Positions 33,799-45,303 of a DNA stretch of 64,000 bases are shown in pieces (the stretch's first letter is position 1; the number at the start of each line of letters is the position of its first letter). The position numbers and the translations under genes are program-made. The notes beneath the pieces were generated by a model. That model was not told where the DNA came from. It was given only the letters and a program-made list of their open reading frames with translations, and did no database searches. Location: positions 18,626,031 through 18,690,030 of the forward strand of contig NC_060106.1 in NCBI RefSeq assembly GCF_021155765.1, written 5' to 3'. Origin of the DNA: Diprion similis (taxonomy: Eukaryota; Arthropoda; Insecta; Hymenoptera; Diprionidae).

Positions 33799-36010
33799 TT
33801 CTGTAACAATCAGCGATCAGCCGGGAAATTTATCCGGCTACTAAAACGATCGTTCAAAGCTATATCGTCAGCGGTTCATCCTACGAGATTAGGGATTACT
33901 GCCGGGGAAGAGTCCGACTGTCCGTCAGAGCTGTTGGCTTTGCAGTATAGCCGCGGCTTGTCGGACTATCTTAGACCGTTTCTACTACCGTTTCAGAATC
34001 GTTGTCGAGTTCTTTTATCGTTCAATTGCAGCCGGCGTGTTCGAGACGCATTGAAATAATCATTAACTCGCAATATTTCGAATTCAATCTTGATTACGAA
34101 TTGGCATAATCAAATATTTAACGTAGAAATGAAAGGTTAGTTTCTCGAGACGCTGTTTTAGATTTCATACCGATGTTGACGCTCGTATATTATTTCCCAA
34201 GTAGATAAAATCTAGATAGAGAATAAAACGAAAAAAAAAAAAAAAAAAAAATGAACAAATAAAAAGTGAAAATCTGATCGTTACAGAAAATTATATAAAC
34301 TTTTACCTCTGCAACTTCTTCATTCCCCTGACATGTAAACGAATTTATGCAACACGAGGAATATTTTTCACTGTCTATAAAGTTCGTCGTAATTGCCATT
34401 ATTAATTATTATACCGGAGGAATAAATAAACTTTCGGGTCACAATGGCGGCAGCGAAATCATCTCATTCTCACAATCAGTATCACGTCTGATTAGAGAGC
34501 CGTTGTTACTACTGCGAGCTGTTCTGCATTGCGGTGAGGAATTACGGTCAGAGTTTGGTCAGACACGAGAGTTGCTGCAGGCTGGCTGACCGCGATCACC
34601 TCTTACTACTGTCTGATACAGGCACTGGATCAATCGATTAATCGGGTCTCAAAAAATTAATCGAGCACGACTCGATCGAATTGGTAAAAATCAATTGATT
34701 GATCGATTATTTTGTATTTTTTTTTAAACGGTGAATTGGAAATCAAATTTACTGGACAAGTTTTTTGATCATTTATACTTTTAATCAAAATATTTTTTTC
34801 AATTTCAGGTAAAAATTTTCATTCATCTTTGACTTGTTATATCAAATAGGTATACTTAGTATGTAAGACGATGATAATAATTGATACTTTAATCAAGTAA
34901 ATTGATATTTTATCGCGTCGTTGATTGGAGTAAAAAACGAAAACCGATTGCGAGAAAAAATAATCCAGTCGGTCGATTGTTGCTAAAATGTGAATATTTT
35001 TTGTCCGATGTGACTCGGAAACGGATAAACCGATTTAATTTGAACTTTATGTATCGATTCCGCTTCGGTTCGCTGAAAAGTTATCAGATCTTTGAGCAAA
35101 ATATTTTTTACGAACCTAAAAAACTTTCTTGTTCTAACTAAAAATGCGAATAGCTAGGATTTGGAATGTTCTAGGATTTTCATCGTAGTCTGATTTCAAT
35201 TGAATAATTTTTCGATGCTTATTTTCAAATTCAGGTGATCTGATAAATTTGAATGAAACTCACAAAGAAGCTGTTTTCGAATATTTGTGTGCACATCGAA
35301 GTTTGTTGAACGAATCTGTACGTATACGTCTCTCATTACTTCATTTTACACGTCTTTTGAATTTGATATAAAATTTTACACGGAGGTTAAAATCTGACTG
35401 CGAAAATTTTTTCAAATTTTGACGAGATCTAGGTTCATGCGCAACGACATGACAGGAGAAAATGAGTAAAAATTACTGGGTGACGAAGCATAACGATGAA
35501 GTTTGTACACAGTTGGAGAGGGAAGAAAAATGCGACGCTTGTATATACAAGGTGAGGCTTGAAAAGAAAACTGCGAACCGCGTTTGAAAAAAGGCTGTGA
35601 AAAGCTCGAGCATCGCGCAATTACTCACTTTCCGAATTATTCTTCCGCTTCTTATTCTTATCCTTCTTCTTTTTCTTCTATTTCGTTTCTGCTTCTTCTC
35701 TCACTCCGTCAGTCATCAAGGTTCGGGAACAAGAGCTGTGCTTGCCTGCCCTTTTTAAACAGGCACTTTACCACCTAACCTGACCTAAATTCTAAGTGGA
35801 AACGAGAAGCAAAAGGGAAAAGGTTTCTCTTTCCTTTTCTTATCTCGACGGAAAAACGTTTAAGGCCGCCTACCTAAATGCATGTCTACACGGGTGGTAG
35901 ATATTATAGCCGAGCGGAAGCAGATGGAATTCGAGACTCATACCTTCGACGATACTTGATACTCAAAAAGCGTTACACGTGAGGCTGGACTCCGATTTTC
36001 CTTTCTGCTT

Positions 36011-36014
<4 letters not shown>
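33799..36014. other. Non-coding interval
   Basis: AT-rich with an A20-type run at about 34231-34250 and ATCGATTAATCG-like sequence at 34630-34710. CCTAACCTGACCTAA at about 35774 resembles the insect telomere unit but is too short to mean anything. No supported exon. Confidence 0.4.

Positions 36015-36045
<31 letters not shown>
36015..36045. repeat. (AT)n dinucleotide repeat
   Basis: About 30 bp of AT lies immediately left of the element that starts at 36067. Confidence 0.85.
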
Positions 36046-36050
<5 letters not shown>

Positions 36051-36066
36051 GTGTGTGTATGTATAT

Positions 36067-36524
36067 TAGGGTGGCGTAAAAAAACGGACTATTTTTTTTT
36101 TTTGAGTCTCGTGTGACAAAATGTTAGTTTTTGATGTTTTAAGAGCCCACTCCAAAGTACAGTTCAAAAAAAAATTTTTAAGAGGTCGCTCCACATTTTG
36201 TAAAACGTCAGAAATCGTAAAAAATCGATTTTTATTTTTTTTTTTATTTTTCTAGTTACGGTATGATTTTATAGACAAAAAAAAAAATAAGTTTCCGAAA
36301 GTTTTAGTTCAAAATTTGAATTTCGAAAGGTCACTCATAATTTTTTTCAATTTTTTTTGTGTATTTCTTTAGATCTTTTCGAGCGACCTTTTAATATTCA
36401 TATTAAAATTTCATGAAGTTTTTACCTTTAATTTAGTAAGATAGAATCGATAACAATACACCACGACATGAATTAAAAATCAAATCTGGAAAATTTCGTC
36501 ACCACCTTAATAAGGATCACCCTA
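36067..36524. mobile_element. hAT-like non-autonomous element (copy C, different interior)
   Basis: The 458-bp element runs from TAGGGTGGCGTAAAAAAA to GGATCACCCTA. The flanks ATGTATAT and AATTATAT match at 6 of 8 bases. The interior repeats the word GGTCGCTC or GGTCACTC three times (about 36184, 36330 and inverted at 36379) and is rich in A/T runs. It shares the end sequence with copies A and B but not the interior. No coding frame. Confidence 0.5.
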
Positions 36525-38949
36525 AATTATATGTAATACATTACGATTGTGATTATTATTTCAAGTTTAATTTTAATATTTTACAAGTGAAACCCCGAAA
36601 AATTTAACAAACTTTTCTTTATTGTATGCATATAGTGTATACGAAGTGTGAAAGAATCGTGTTTAAAAACCGTGTTTAAAAAAATTCATATTCTATGGGT
36701 TCGAAATTATGTAAGCATGGTTGAAAGTACGGGTGTAACCCCTCGGGGGATACCGAAGCCTTTTAAATCTGCAGGATTTATATTCTCACAACCTCGAGCA
36801 AAACGCTCTACAAGTACGTACGTATATATATAAATATATATCTATATGTATTGTATGACCCATGTATACTTGCATGAGAAGTATCGAAAATGTTTTTCTT
36901 AAAAAACATGTCAAATAATCGAATAAATATTACTGCGTATGGTCAATTCCCTCAAATCTTATCGAGAGCACAATTTTCAACTTTTACAAGAAGATGGATT
37001 TTACTATAATTATCAAAACTATAATGCAAGATATATATTTATAACTTTTAGCAATATTTTGCAGACTTGAGTTTTAGTAGTTAATATAAACTAGTCTGTG
37101 AGTATATATATATATATACATATATATACATGAAAATTTTCTCAATTACATGCGAACAACGGTGTGGTCTTAAAGAGAAAGAGAAAGAGAAAAAAGAACT
37201 GTAAAAAAAAATTCCCCCTTTCGCAAAGATTGACAGAACATAATGTAATAAATGCCCGCGAGTGACTTGAATAAAATATAGTATCGAGGGTAGTAAAGCC
37301 TCTCACCTCGCGTATGTACACACATTTTCAGTGTGGATAACGTATCTCGTTTAATTTTATCAGAAGGATTATTAAATTATGGGGTGTGACCACGGTTACC
37401 GTGGTAAAACAATTAATTTACGTTTGAAAATTCGGATGGCTGATGAGAAAACTGCGAAATGGTTTCGGTGAAATATACGAAAAAAAAAAAAAAACCAATG
37501 ATTCTCTCATTCGCAAATAGTGCGAAATTCGACATTGTGAAAATGGTGGGCACTAAACTGAAGAAAAATAAAAATTATCCACAAAGTTTGAATAGAAAAA
37601 TGTCTAATTACGAAAATAATTAGAGATTTTGAGAATTATTGTCGGAAAATTAGTAAATAAAATTATCTCATAGCTGAGAGTAAAAGAAATTTTTCATTGA
37701 TATATTGAGATTATGATTTGTTTTTTTTTAATCCTAGGCAGGGGTCGTCAGACCCTTTAATTCTGGCTACGATTTTATTTCTACAAATTTTTATACAACA
37801 TTCTAACAATTCTTCGATGCAGATTTATAAGCAATCTGTTTCCTACGTTTCGTAAAATAGAAGTAGTTCGAAAATTTTCACCAACTGTTGTTGATCATGA
37901 ATTTATTTATAATAAAATCCATCGATGTCGATTAATTTGGACAAATATCGCTCGATTTGTTCGTAAGTATAAATAATTTCGTCAAGAAAAAAAAAGGTTT
38001 TATAAAAAAAAGACAGTCTTTCAAAGATTTTGTTACTCTTTAAAGCGTGATTCGATTAACTCTGGTTTTTCTATTCATTTTGTTTAATTATTATGTTGAA
38101 ATACCCGTCCGGATCCGAATCAATTACAATTAGATTTTCAGAAAGACTGAACAACGAGAGTTATTCTGCTTATTTCGTTCAAACCAAAACTCAATTACTT
38201 ATCCCTCGACGAGTTGTTTGGTGCTTCGTGATTGCACCTCTTTTTCCTTTTCTTCTTATATGCATATAGGTATTATATATACATGTATAAATTTATATAT
38301 TATCTTTGACCGCACAAAGCTCGTTAATTTGCACTTCTCGCAGCGAACATCACGAGAGCTTACAAAGTTTGAAATGCAAGTTCGTACTTCTGCGTACTTC
38401 GGTAATAACAATTTCTTTTTTTTTTTTTTCAATCGTTTCGAGCGTTTAATTTTCTTTAAGAGTAAATTTTACGTTTCTTTATTTTGTTTGAAAATCCAAA
38501 GTGATGTCGAAATTTCCGCGATATTATCAATATATTGTAAGTACAAACGCAACCGTGATGAAATGGAAAATCAAGATTTTATTACCTTTAAGATTAAGTT
38601 CTGCGTTTTTTTTGAACTCAAGTTTTCATTTAAATACCGCATCTCTAGGTAATCGAATGTGGGAGAAATAAGGTAAAATCAACCTTCGATTTCAAAATAA
38701 CAGTTTCGAATTAGCAACGTCTTCATGCTGAATTTTGTCATTGTTTCTCATATTCAGAAATTTTTAGGTTCGTACAGAGCTTTTTATTTCTCAGTAAGTT
38801 ACCGAAAGGTAATGAAACACTTGAATAAAATTTAATGAAAATTCGCTGTAATTACTTTTGAACAATATCGAAGAAGTTGAATTTGTGAAATATGAATCAA
38901 TTCTTCCAGTAATATTGCAAAAACGAATTATCCATTTTTATCCATTTAT
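36525..38949. other. Non-coding interval
   Basis: AT-rich with TA microsatellite patches (36823-36845, 37104-37132). The longer plus-strand frame at 38218-38652 is phenylalanine/lysine-rich and looks like chance. No supported exon. Confidence 0.4.
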
Positions 38950-39139
38950 CAATTTTTACTCGAATCGGTTAAAAAAAATGTCTTTCCTTGTCATTTTTTT
39001 TATGTTTTTAACTTTTTCAACCCCTTTTGACAAACGAATTATCTTAAAACTTCAATTTTTACTCGATTCGATTACAAATTTTTTCTTTCCTTGTCATTTT
39101 TCTATGTTTCTAAGTTTTTAAATCCCTTTTGACAAACGA
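38950..39139. repeat. Tandem duplication of about 88 bp
   Basis: The block from CAATTTTTACTCGA to CCCTTTTGACAAACGA occurs at 38950-39037 and again at 39053-39139. The period is about 103 bp, with a few substitutions. Both copies contain CTTTCCTTGTCATTTTT. Confidence 0.85.
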
Positions 39140-39383
39140 CGAGAACGTTCGAGTCACGACTGATGAAAGGGTGCCGGTGCCGAGCTGTGATACTAATTTG
39201 TAATTGTCATAATGCGTATTTAACCGCAGATCTACAGCTCGGCTTCCCTCATTCGTATTAATTTAACGACTCCACGCACGCGACCTTATCTTCGCTGCAT
39301 GCAGTCTCTTTTCTTCCTTCCCATTCCAACCGAACACAACCCGATCTGTCAGGCAATTGATTATTATTATCCTACTTGTTATC

Positions 39384-39384
39384 G

Positions 39385-39415
<31 letters not shown>

Positions 39416-39424
39416 TATCATCAT
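39384..39424. repeat. (CAT)n trinucleotide repeat
   Basis: About 12 CAT units with one TAT interruption near the right end. Confidence 0.9.
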
Positions 39425-40004
39425 GTTTGCGCAGCTTCATTTTTGATAAACTGAAAATTGATAAACTGGAGAACAGACAGTGTAAATAAATGTTGGTATA
39501 GAAAAAAAAAAAAAAAAAAAAAACCGGTAATTCAGATTCTTGTTTTGTACTTTGTATTTTACTTTTTTCAATCACGTAATGCCTGCAGCATGCTTGATTA
39601 CCGTAAAATTTCAAATCAACGCAACGACGTGTATTTTTCTTTCCATCTATTTTCTCCATCAACTGTAACGATTTATTTTACTCAATTGCGTTTCTATCAA
39701 GCAAAATACGTATTATCAACTCGGGTGGTTAAAAACCTCGATCCTAAATGAATTTTCATTGGTTTTTGATGCCCTTGAATAAACCCTCGCCCGAATAACA
39801 TTCTTGTCCAGGGACGGTAAAAATTATGACCCACGATAGTAGTAGATCCAGTCGACCGATGCGATGCGGCGCCACATATGCAGGCCGATATTTCATTTTC
39901 ATTGCAACGCAGTCGAGTTCCAAAGCTTTCTCTCTCTCTCTTGCTCTCTCTCTCACCATTTATTTCTTTTAACCGTTGTTCTATTCCATTTCATTCTATT
40001 TTTT

Positions 40005-40140
40005 AACTTCCCGTTTCTCTGGTTTTAGAGAAAAAAGGAAGTTATTGTAATCTACCCAAAAATGAAAAATTGAGTTTTCACCAGATCTCGACGTTTCAAA
40101 ATCCAGAGAATCATCAATTTTTTTGCCCCACGATATCTCG
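40005..40140. repeat. Probable interspersed repeat fragment beginning with a hairpin
   Basis: AACTTCCCGTTTCTCT (40005-40020) pairs with AGAGAAAAAAGGAAGTT (40027-40043) around a 6-nt loop. It is followed by TTATTGTAAT and AAAATGAAAAATTGAGTTTT. This pattern looks familiar from insect interspersed repeats, but I cannot name the family and did not search. Confidence 0.35.
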
Positions 40141-43100
40141 AGAACAAGTTACCTGATTTCAATGATTTTGATCTCAATCGACGCGGCTTTTCCTAACTTT
40201 GAACTGCTTAGACTTTGGCTTTGAACGATTCAGCACTTTTTCAATTATTTACATACCAAAATCCCAAAAAATCAAATAAAAATTATCATTTCTTTAGAAT
40301 AGATGAGTGGGTTTGAATGAAAGTTTGTACCGTGAGATTTTTTGGTTCGCTAATCTTTGGGGCTTTAAAAGCCTTAATCACAAATCTGAATTTGTAATTC
40401 GAAATTCGAATTGAATATTATTCTTTTTTTTCTCTATAAACTTGTAACCTGCCGTGTGAGAGCGGGAAGTTCGAGGGCTGCTTCATGGCTAGTTTAAAGC
40501 CACTTGTTTTAATTTCGTTTCGTTTCCTTCGTTCTTTTTTCGCTGTAGAAATTTTTCCCACAACCTAATTCGCCGTGTTCGCTGTTATTCCGAATCGAGC
40601 TGACCCTTCTTCCCCAGCTTTTCAATCTCCCTTAAGGGCAGCGGTCGGCGCCTTTCACCCCACCGCCCACTAATTCTCCCTCGGATCTCGATCTCTCGCC
40701 GGCCAAGACGTCCTGGGCTCAGGAGCGGATCGCGTCTAAGGGTGAATATTAATGAGCTCCCCATATTAATACCACGCGCCTTCGGACCGAGGACCTGCAA
40801 AAAGGAAGATGGCCAGGCTCTTTTATCTCCAGCAACGGTTAAGAACGTTACGCGATCTTTGGGACGTTGGATTTAGATTTCTTTTTCTTCCCTTCCTTCT
40901 GCTACAACTTTCCAGATTCTCGATATCCAGTAGCGGGAAACGAAAATTTCTGCCATTCGAATTGCTCAAAAAGCAGAAAGTACAAAATTTGTCAATTTGT
41001 CGAATCTTAAGTGTGTTGAAAAAAAAATTCGAAAACTTGCCCTTGAATTTTGTTCCTTGTTTCAAACACGATAATCGATTTACGTTCTTTTATCCACGGG
41101 ATGAAAGTCAGAAGTTCTTTCAATTGTGTCAAAATTTCTTTCATTTTATCTTTTACAAAGTTTCTTAAAAACCGAGACACATGCGTGGAATCGAAATCAA
41201 ACAGCGAAACCTTCGAAGTGCTTTTGAGAAAATCGAAACAAAAAAATTGATCCTGACTTGGTTTCTATTAAAAAAAAAAAAAAAAAATTAAACATTTGTA
41301 TCTTTCGCTAAAAATTTACCGAATCAAAACGAGGAAAATCTCAAATTCTTCAATCATGTGTGATTTTCAGTTGCCCGTTTCTTAAACGAGGTGCGTTTCT
41401 TATACCCATCGCTGCCTGCAATATATAGATAACCATAAGACCGCGTGTCAAGGGATGATATTTCAGAATGGAAGGTGGCGCTTGTACACTGGTATTTTAG
41501 GCCGTGACTTGGGGCGTGAATTTCGGAACGTTGCAGGGTTTTCCTGCTGGCAGAACTAAGGGACCTTCCTAATTACGTGGAGAGTTGTATGTACTCTATG
41601 CGTATATATATATAGATATATAGATATATAGATATATATATATTCTATCTTGACTCTTTTTTACCTCCCCATTTTCTTTCTTCTCTTTATTTTTCTTCCT
41701 CTCCATTCACCTCGGTTTATTATATTATATACAATTTCATTTTATCACCCCTACGAGTTACCTTATCCCTTGCACCAAGCCGTTACCTACAGTTCTTCCA
41801 TTTATACAATCAATTATTCTAGTTCCCCACAATTAACGTTGACCTTGCGGAGAACTTTGCTTTATCATGTTCAAATTATTACAAGATGGTCGTACATTGA
41901 GTATTTGTCAAATCCCTTTGACGATAAGAAACTAGGAATAACTGGAATCGTAAACAAAAGTCTGCGCCTTGTTTTGAATTGCTTTGAAATTAGTGAAAAT
42001 CTAGTTAAATTGTTCGATTTTATTACCTTAATTTAAACCTTTTCAATCCAGATATGATACGTGATGAATACATGAACGTAGAAAAATTGAAACTACAGAA
42101 TCTGGAACTGAGTTGTGTTTGATGGAAAGAATCTTTCCTTCGTAGATGAGAAAAAGGTGGAAAATATAATTGAAAATATGAGAAATTTTGTAGAATTTTC
42201 TCTTATAAGACTTACGTATCCTTGTTAATTTTATAAAATAAAAAAACCCTTCGCAATAGGTGAAAACTCATTTAACGCTAAGCTCAAAAATATCTTTACA
42301 CGCTTTTTGTATGTTTTGATCATTTCTTCTATTATTTCTATCATTTTTTTGGATTACGCGCATTATACAGTAAATTGGAAGTGAATAACGCTGTTCCAGA
42401 CGTGAAACAGTGAGGGGTGTAAAGTGTTGAGAACCGTTCATTTCCCTCCCCGTAAGTAATACAGGTGTATGCATATAAGTTAGGCGAGGGCGATTCACCC
42501 TCTCGGGAATGAAAATACTTTAGCCAAAGGGTGCATCGAGACGTTGGTAGAAAAATCGACTTGCCTTTTCGGAGGGTGGTTGAGAATTTTAGAACCTCAT
42601 CACCGCACCTTTTGGTTGATTTTATTTTTTTTTCACAATATTTTTATTCCTCGAATAAAGTATCTCTTCCCGAAGAATCGGGAAAATTTATCCCTTAATG
42701 TTTTCGAAGATGAAAGAGATTTTTCGTAAATGTTAATTACACCCTGCGGTTCCTTTGCCGCTTGTTTTGCTCGACGTTTTTTTTTTTTTCCTCCACCGTC
42801 CAGATTTATTTACTCTTCATTCCCTCACAATCAGTTAATTCTTCACTCCGGCTTTGAATATAAAACCTCCCTGGCTTCGTCGACGTTGATTGACTATCCG
42901 TAACAAAGAAAAATCACCGCAGCTGCTTCTCTGCGCACTGCAGCAGTCAGGCTGAAATCAAACGTTTCTTCATTTGCGGACCGTCTTTTTTTTATCTCTT
43001 TTTATTCTTCTTCTTCTTCTTCTTCTTCTTATTTTCAAATCAATTTTCTTCAAAACTTCAACGCAGATATTCTTTTCCAATATTTATGATGACGTGCCGA

Positions 43101-43963
43101 TAAATTTCAATCGGATTTTCGTTGATGGTTGGGAATTTGCAGTGTGTTAATGAAAATTTTTAAGAAGTAAGGAATAACATGCGGTGATAAATGTTGGGAA
43201 GAAAAATCGTGAGGTTGCAATTTTTAGCCCGATGTTGACTCGCATTTTTTGATTCCACAATTGCTTGTTTAATCATATCACGTTACCAAGATGACAAGCA
43301 TTTTTTTTATCATCAGTAACTGGATATATTTATTTCATTTCATCCAACTCTTGGCAAATATCAATATCTCGTTAACAGATTATAACCTGAGTGTGCGGAT
43401 GATGATATGGGAAATTCCCAGCGAGGCGAAGTTTTTATTCCTCATGATTTCACACACGTGATTACCATTCTCGTCATTCGTTCAATCAGTTTGAAATTAT
43501 CACAAGTATTCCGATGCAATATTATGCATCTAGATACGGTGTATTATTTTACAGTTAAACATTCAAATTACGGTGATCGATGTCCGAGTTCGTTGTTCAA
43601 AATCAAAAATCCAAATTCGGTCGCACCGTAATGTATACTTTTTAAAAGGTTTTATGATTTTTTTTGTTGGATGATTGTCTTTATTTCTTTATCGACAGAC
43701 TATAATCTGCAATAATCGACCATAATCACAGAAATATTTATACCTGATGATCTTTTTTTTTTCTTAAACTACGCGCCTGATCATCTTGAGATTAAAACCT
43801 GGAAGATGGAGTATGACTTTGATTTTTCAGAGATTCTTTAATTTTATGCCAAAAAGTCTCTAAGTTGTGAAAGTTTCTTCATTACCTTAATTTCTGTAAA
43901 AAAGGCTTTGGTGGAATATATATATATATATATATATAAATATTCCTTTTACGTCACTTTTTT
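40141..43963. other. Non-coding interval with a GC-richer patch
   Basis: Positions 40590-40800 are GC-richer and carry a 71-codon minus-strand frame with a possible acceptor at its upstream end. They also contain two ATTAAT-type words (40748-40775), so a conserved regulatory island is an alternative. There is a TATAGA repeat at 41604-41643 and (TTC)n at 43005-43030. No exon is supported at both ends. Confidence 0.35.
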
Positions 43964-44060
43964 AGAGTTCCGTACTTCAAAAGAAAAAAGTGAAATCCTT
44001 GTAAGATCACTTTGTTGTCCGTCTGTTAAGGACTTTTTCCTCAACAACGAGTTGAGGTAT
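43964..44060. repeat. Degenerate copy of a widespread insect TTCCGTAC repeat
   Basis: The segment reads AGAGTTCCGTACTTCAAAAG, then AAAAAAGTGAAATCC, then GATCACTTTGTTGTCCGTCTG. I recall a common insect interspersed repeat with the pattern GGTTCCGTACC, AAAAGGAAAAACGGAACC, GGATCACTTTGTTGTCTGTCTG. Here the hairpin arms are eroded. The identification is from memory. Confidence 0.45.
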
Positions 44061-45237
44061 CAAGTTGAAATTAATATAAAATACTAAGACCAATGGTATC
44101 TTGGAGGTGTAAAAAATTCAAGCTTCTAAGTCAAAGTCATCAAAAGATACGGCCATTTATGTCACATATTTTGATATAATCAAAACCTAAGGGTACTTCC
44201 TGTTGACCTAGAATCATGCAATTTAGAGAGAAGCAAGCACAAGTCTCACAGCACAAGTAAAGGAAAAAGTTCTCCGCCTACGTGGAAAGAATAAATGAGC
44301 AGATTTTACTAAAGAGAGGGACACGTCAGGTTTTTTGGTAAAATGTCTTTTCGTAAAATGCAGACTTTACTCTAGAAACAGTGAATACCGCAAGTATGTC
44401 GAAAATATTAATTTTATACTTTATGAAATGAAATGATTCTTACAAAATTTTACACAACAGGTATAAATTTTCAATTAGCTGAATTTTGAACTGATGAAAA
44501 CTACCCTTAAGTGCAGCTTGAAAATATAAAATGGCAGAAATAGAGGTGCTCATAGTGTCACGCGAGGTTCATTGTCAATTGAGTACAAAATTTTGATAAG
44601 ATGTTGACACTGTTTTTGAGTAGTTTTTTTTTTTTTTTTTTCTTATTTTGGAATAGTTATGAAAAACGGTAAAAATATTAATTTCACCTCCTACATAAAC
44701 GGACGGGATTTTTAAATACATTGTAGAATGTCTGTAACATTTATTTTGCAAAATTTTGACTATCAGATTGATTTTTGTCAATTTAAAAATTTTCGAAGTC
44801 GTGTTAAAAAAAAAAATGGAGAATCATTTGATCATGGGACCAGTTAAGTTTAAAACTTTGGAAAAGCTTGGAAATACTTGTAACTTCAAAGCGATTCCGT
44901 CGAAAATTTATTTCACTAAAATTAAAAATAGTGGGAAAACAATATTTGTCGATTAGGCATGGAATGCCCCATATAGTATAGGGACCGCGTCGCTCACCTT
45001 CCGCCAAATCGATCAATCGACAAAATTCCTTCATCACTGATCTGAATTTAAAAAAATTGCCATTTTTTAGATCGTTTGATCACTTTTGGCGAAGCGTTTA
45101 ATATACAACCACTATTTACTCATAAGAAATATTAAATGTGTGGACCTATGTTATTAGTAAGCGAAAAAACGGAGTGCGAGGTGAGGAAAAAAAAGTTGAA
45201 GAGAGTATTTATTGTTTTCGTTGTCTATGTGGCGAGC
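44061..45237. other. Non-coding interval
   Basis: AT-rich, with a T17 tract near 44625-44641. It includes a solo GGAATGCCCC end at 44961-44970 like that of the element at 29545-29877. No exon is seen. Confidence 0.4.
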
Positions 45238-45303
45238 AAAAAAAGAAAAAGAAAAGAAAAAGAAAAGAAAAAGAAAAGAAAAAGAAAAGAAAAAGAAAAA
45301 AAA
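45238..45303. repeat. (AAAAG)n/(AAAAAG)n purine repeat
   Basis: About 65 bp alternating AAAAG and AAAAAG units. Reading frames across it are artefacts of the repeat. Confidence 0.9.

Noticed and set aside
38218-38652. 144-codon plus-strand frame
   Set aside because: Phenylalanine/lysine-rich from T/A runs; no splice signals or recognisable motif.
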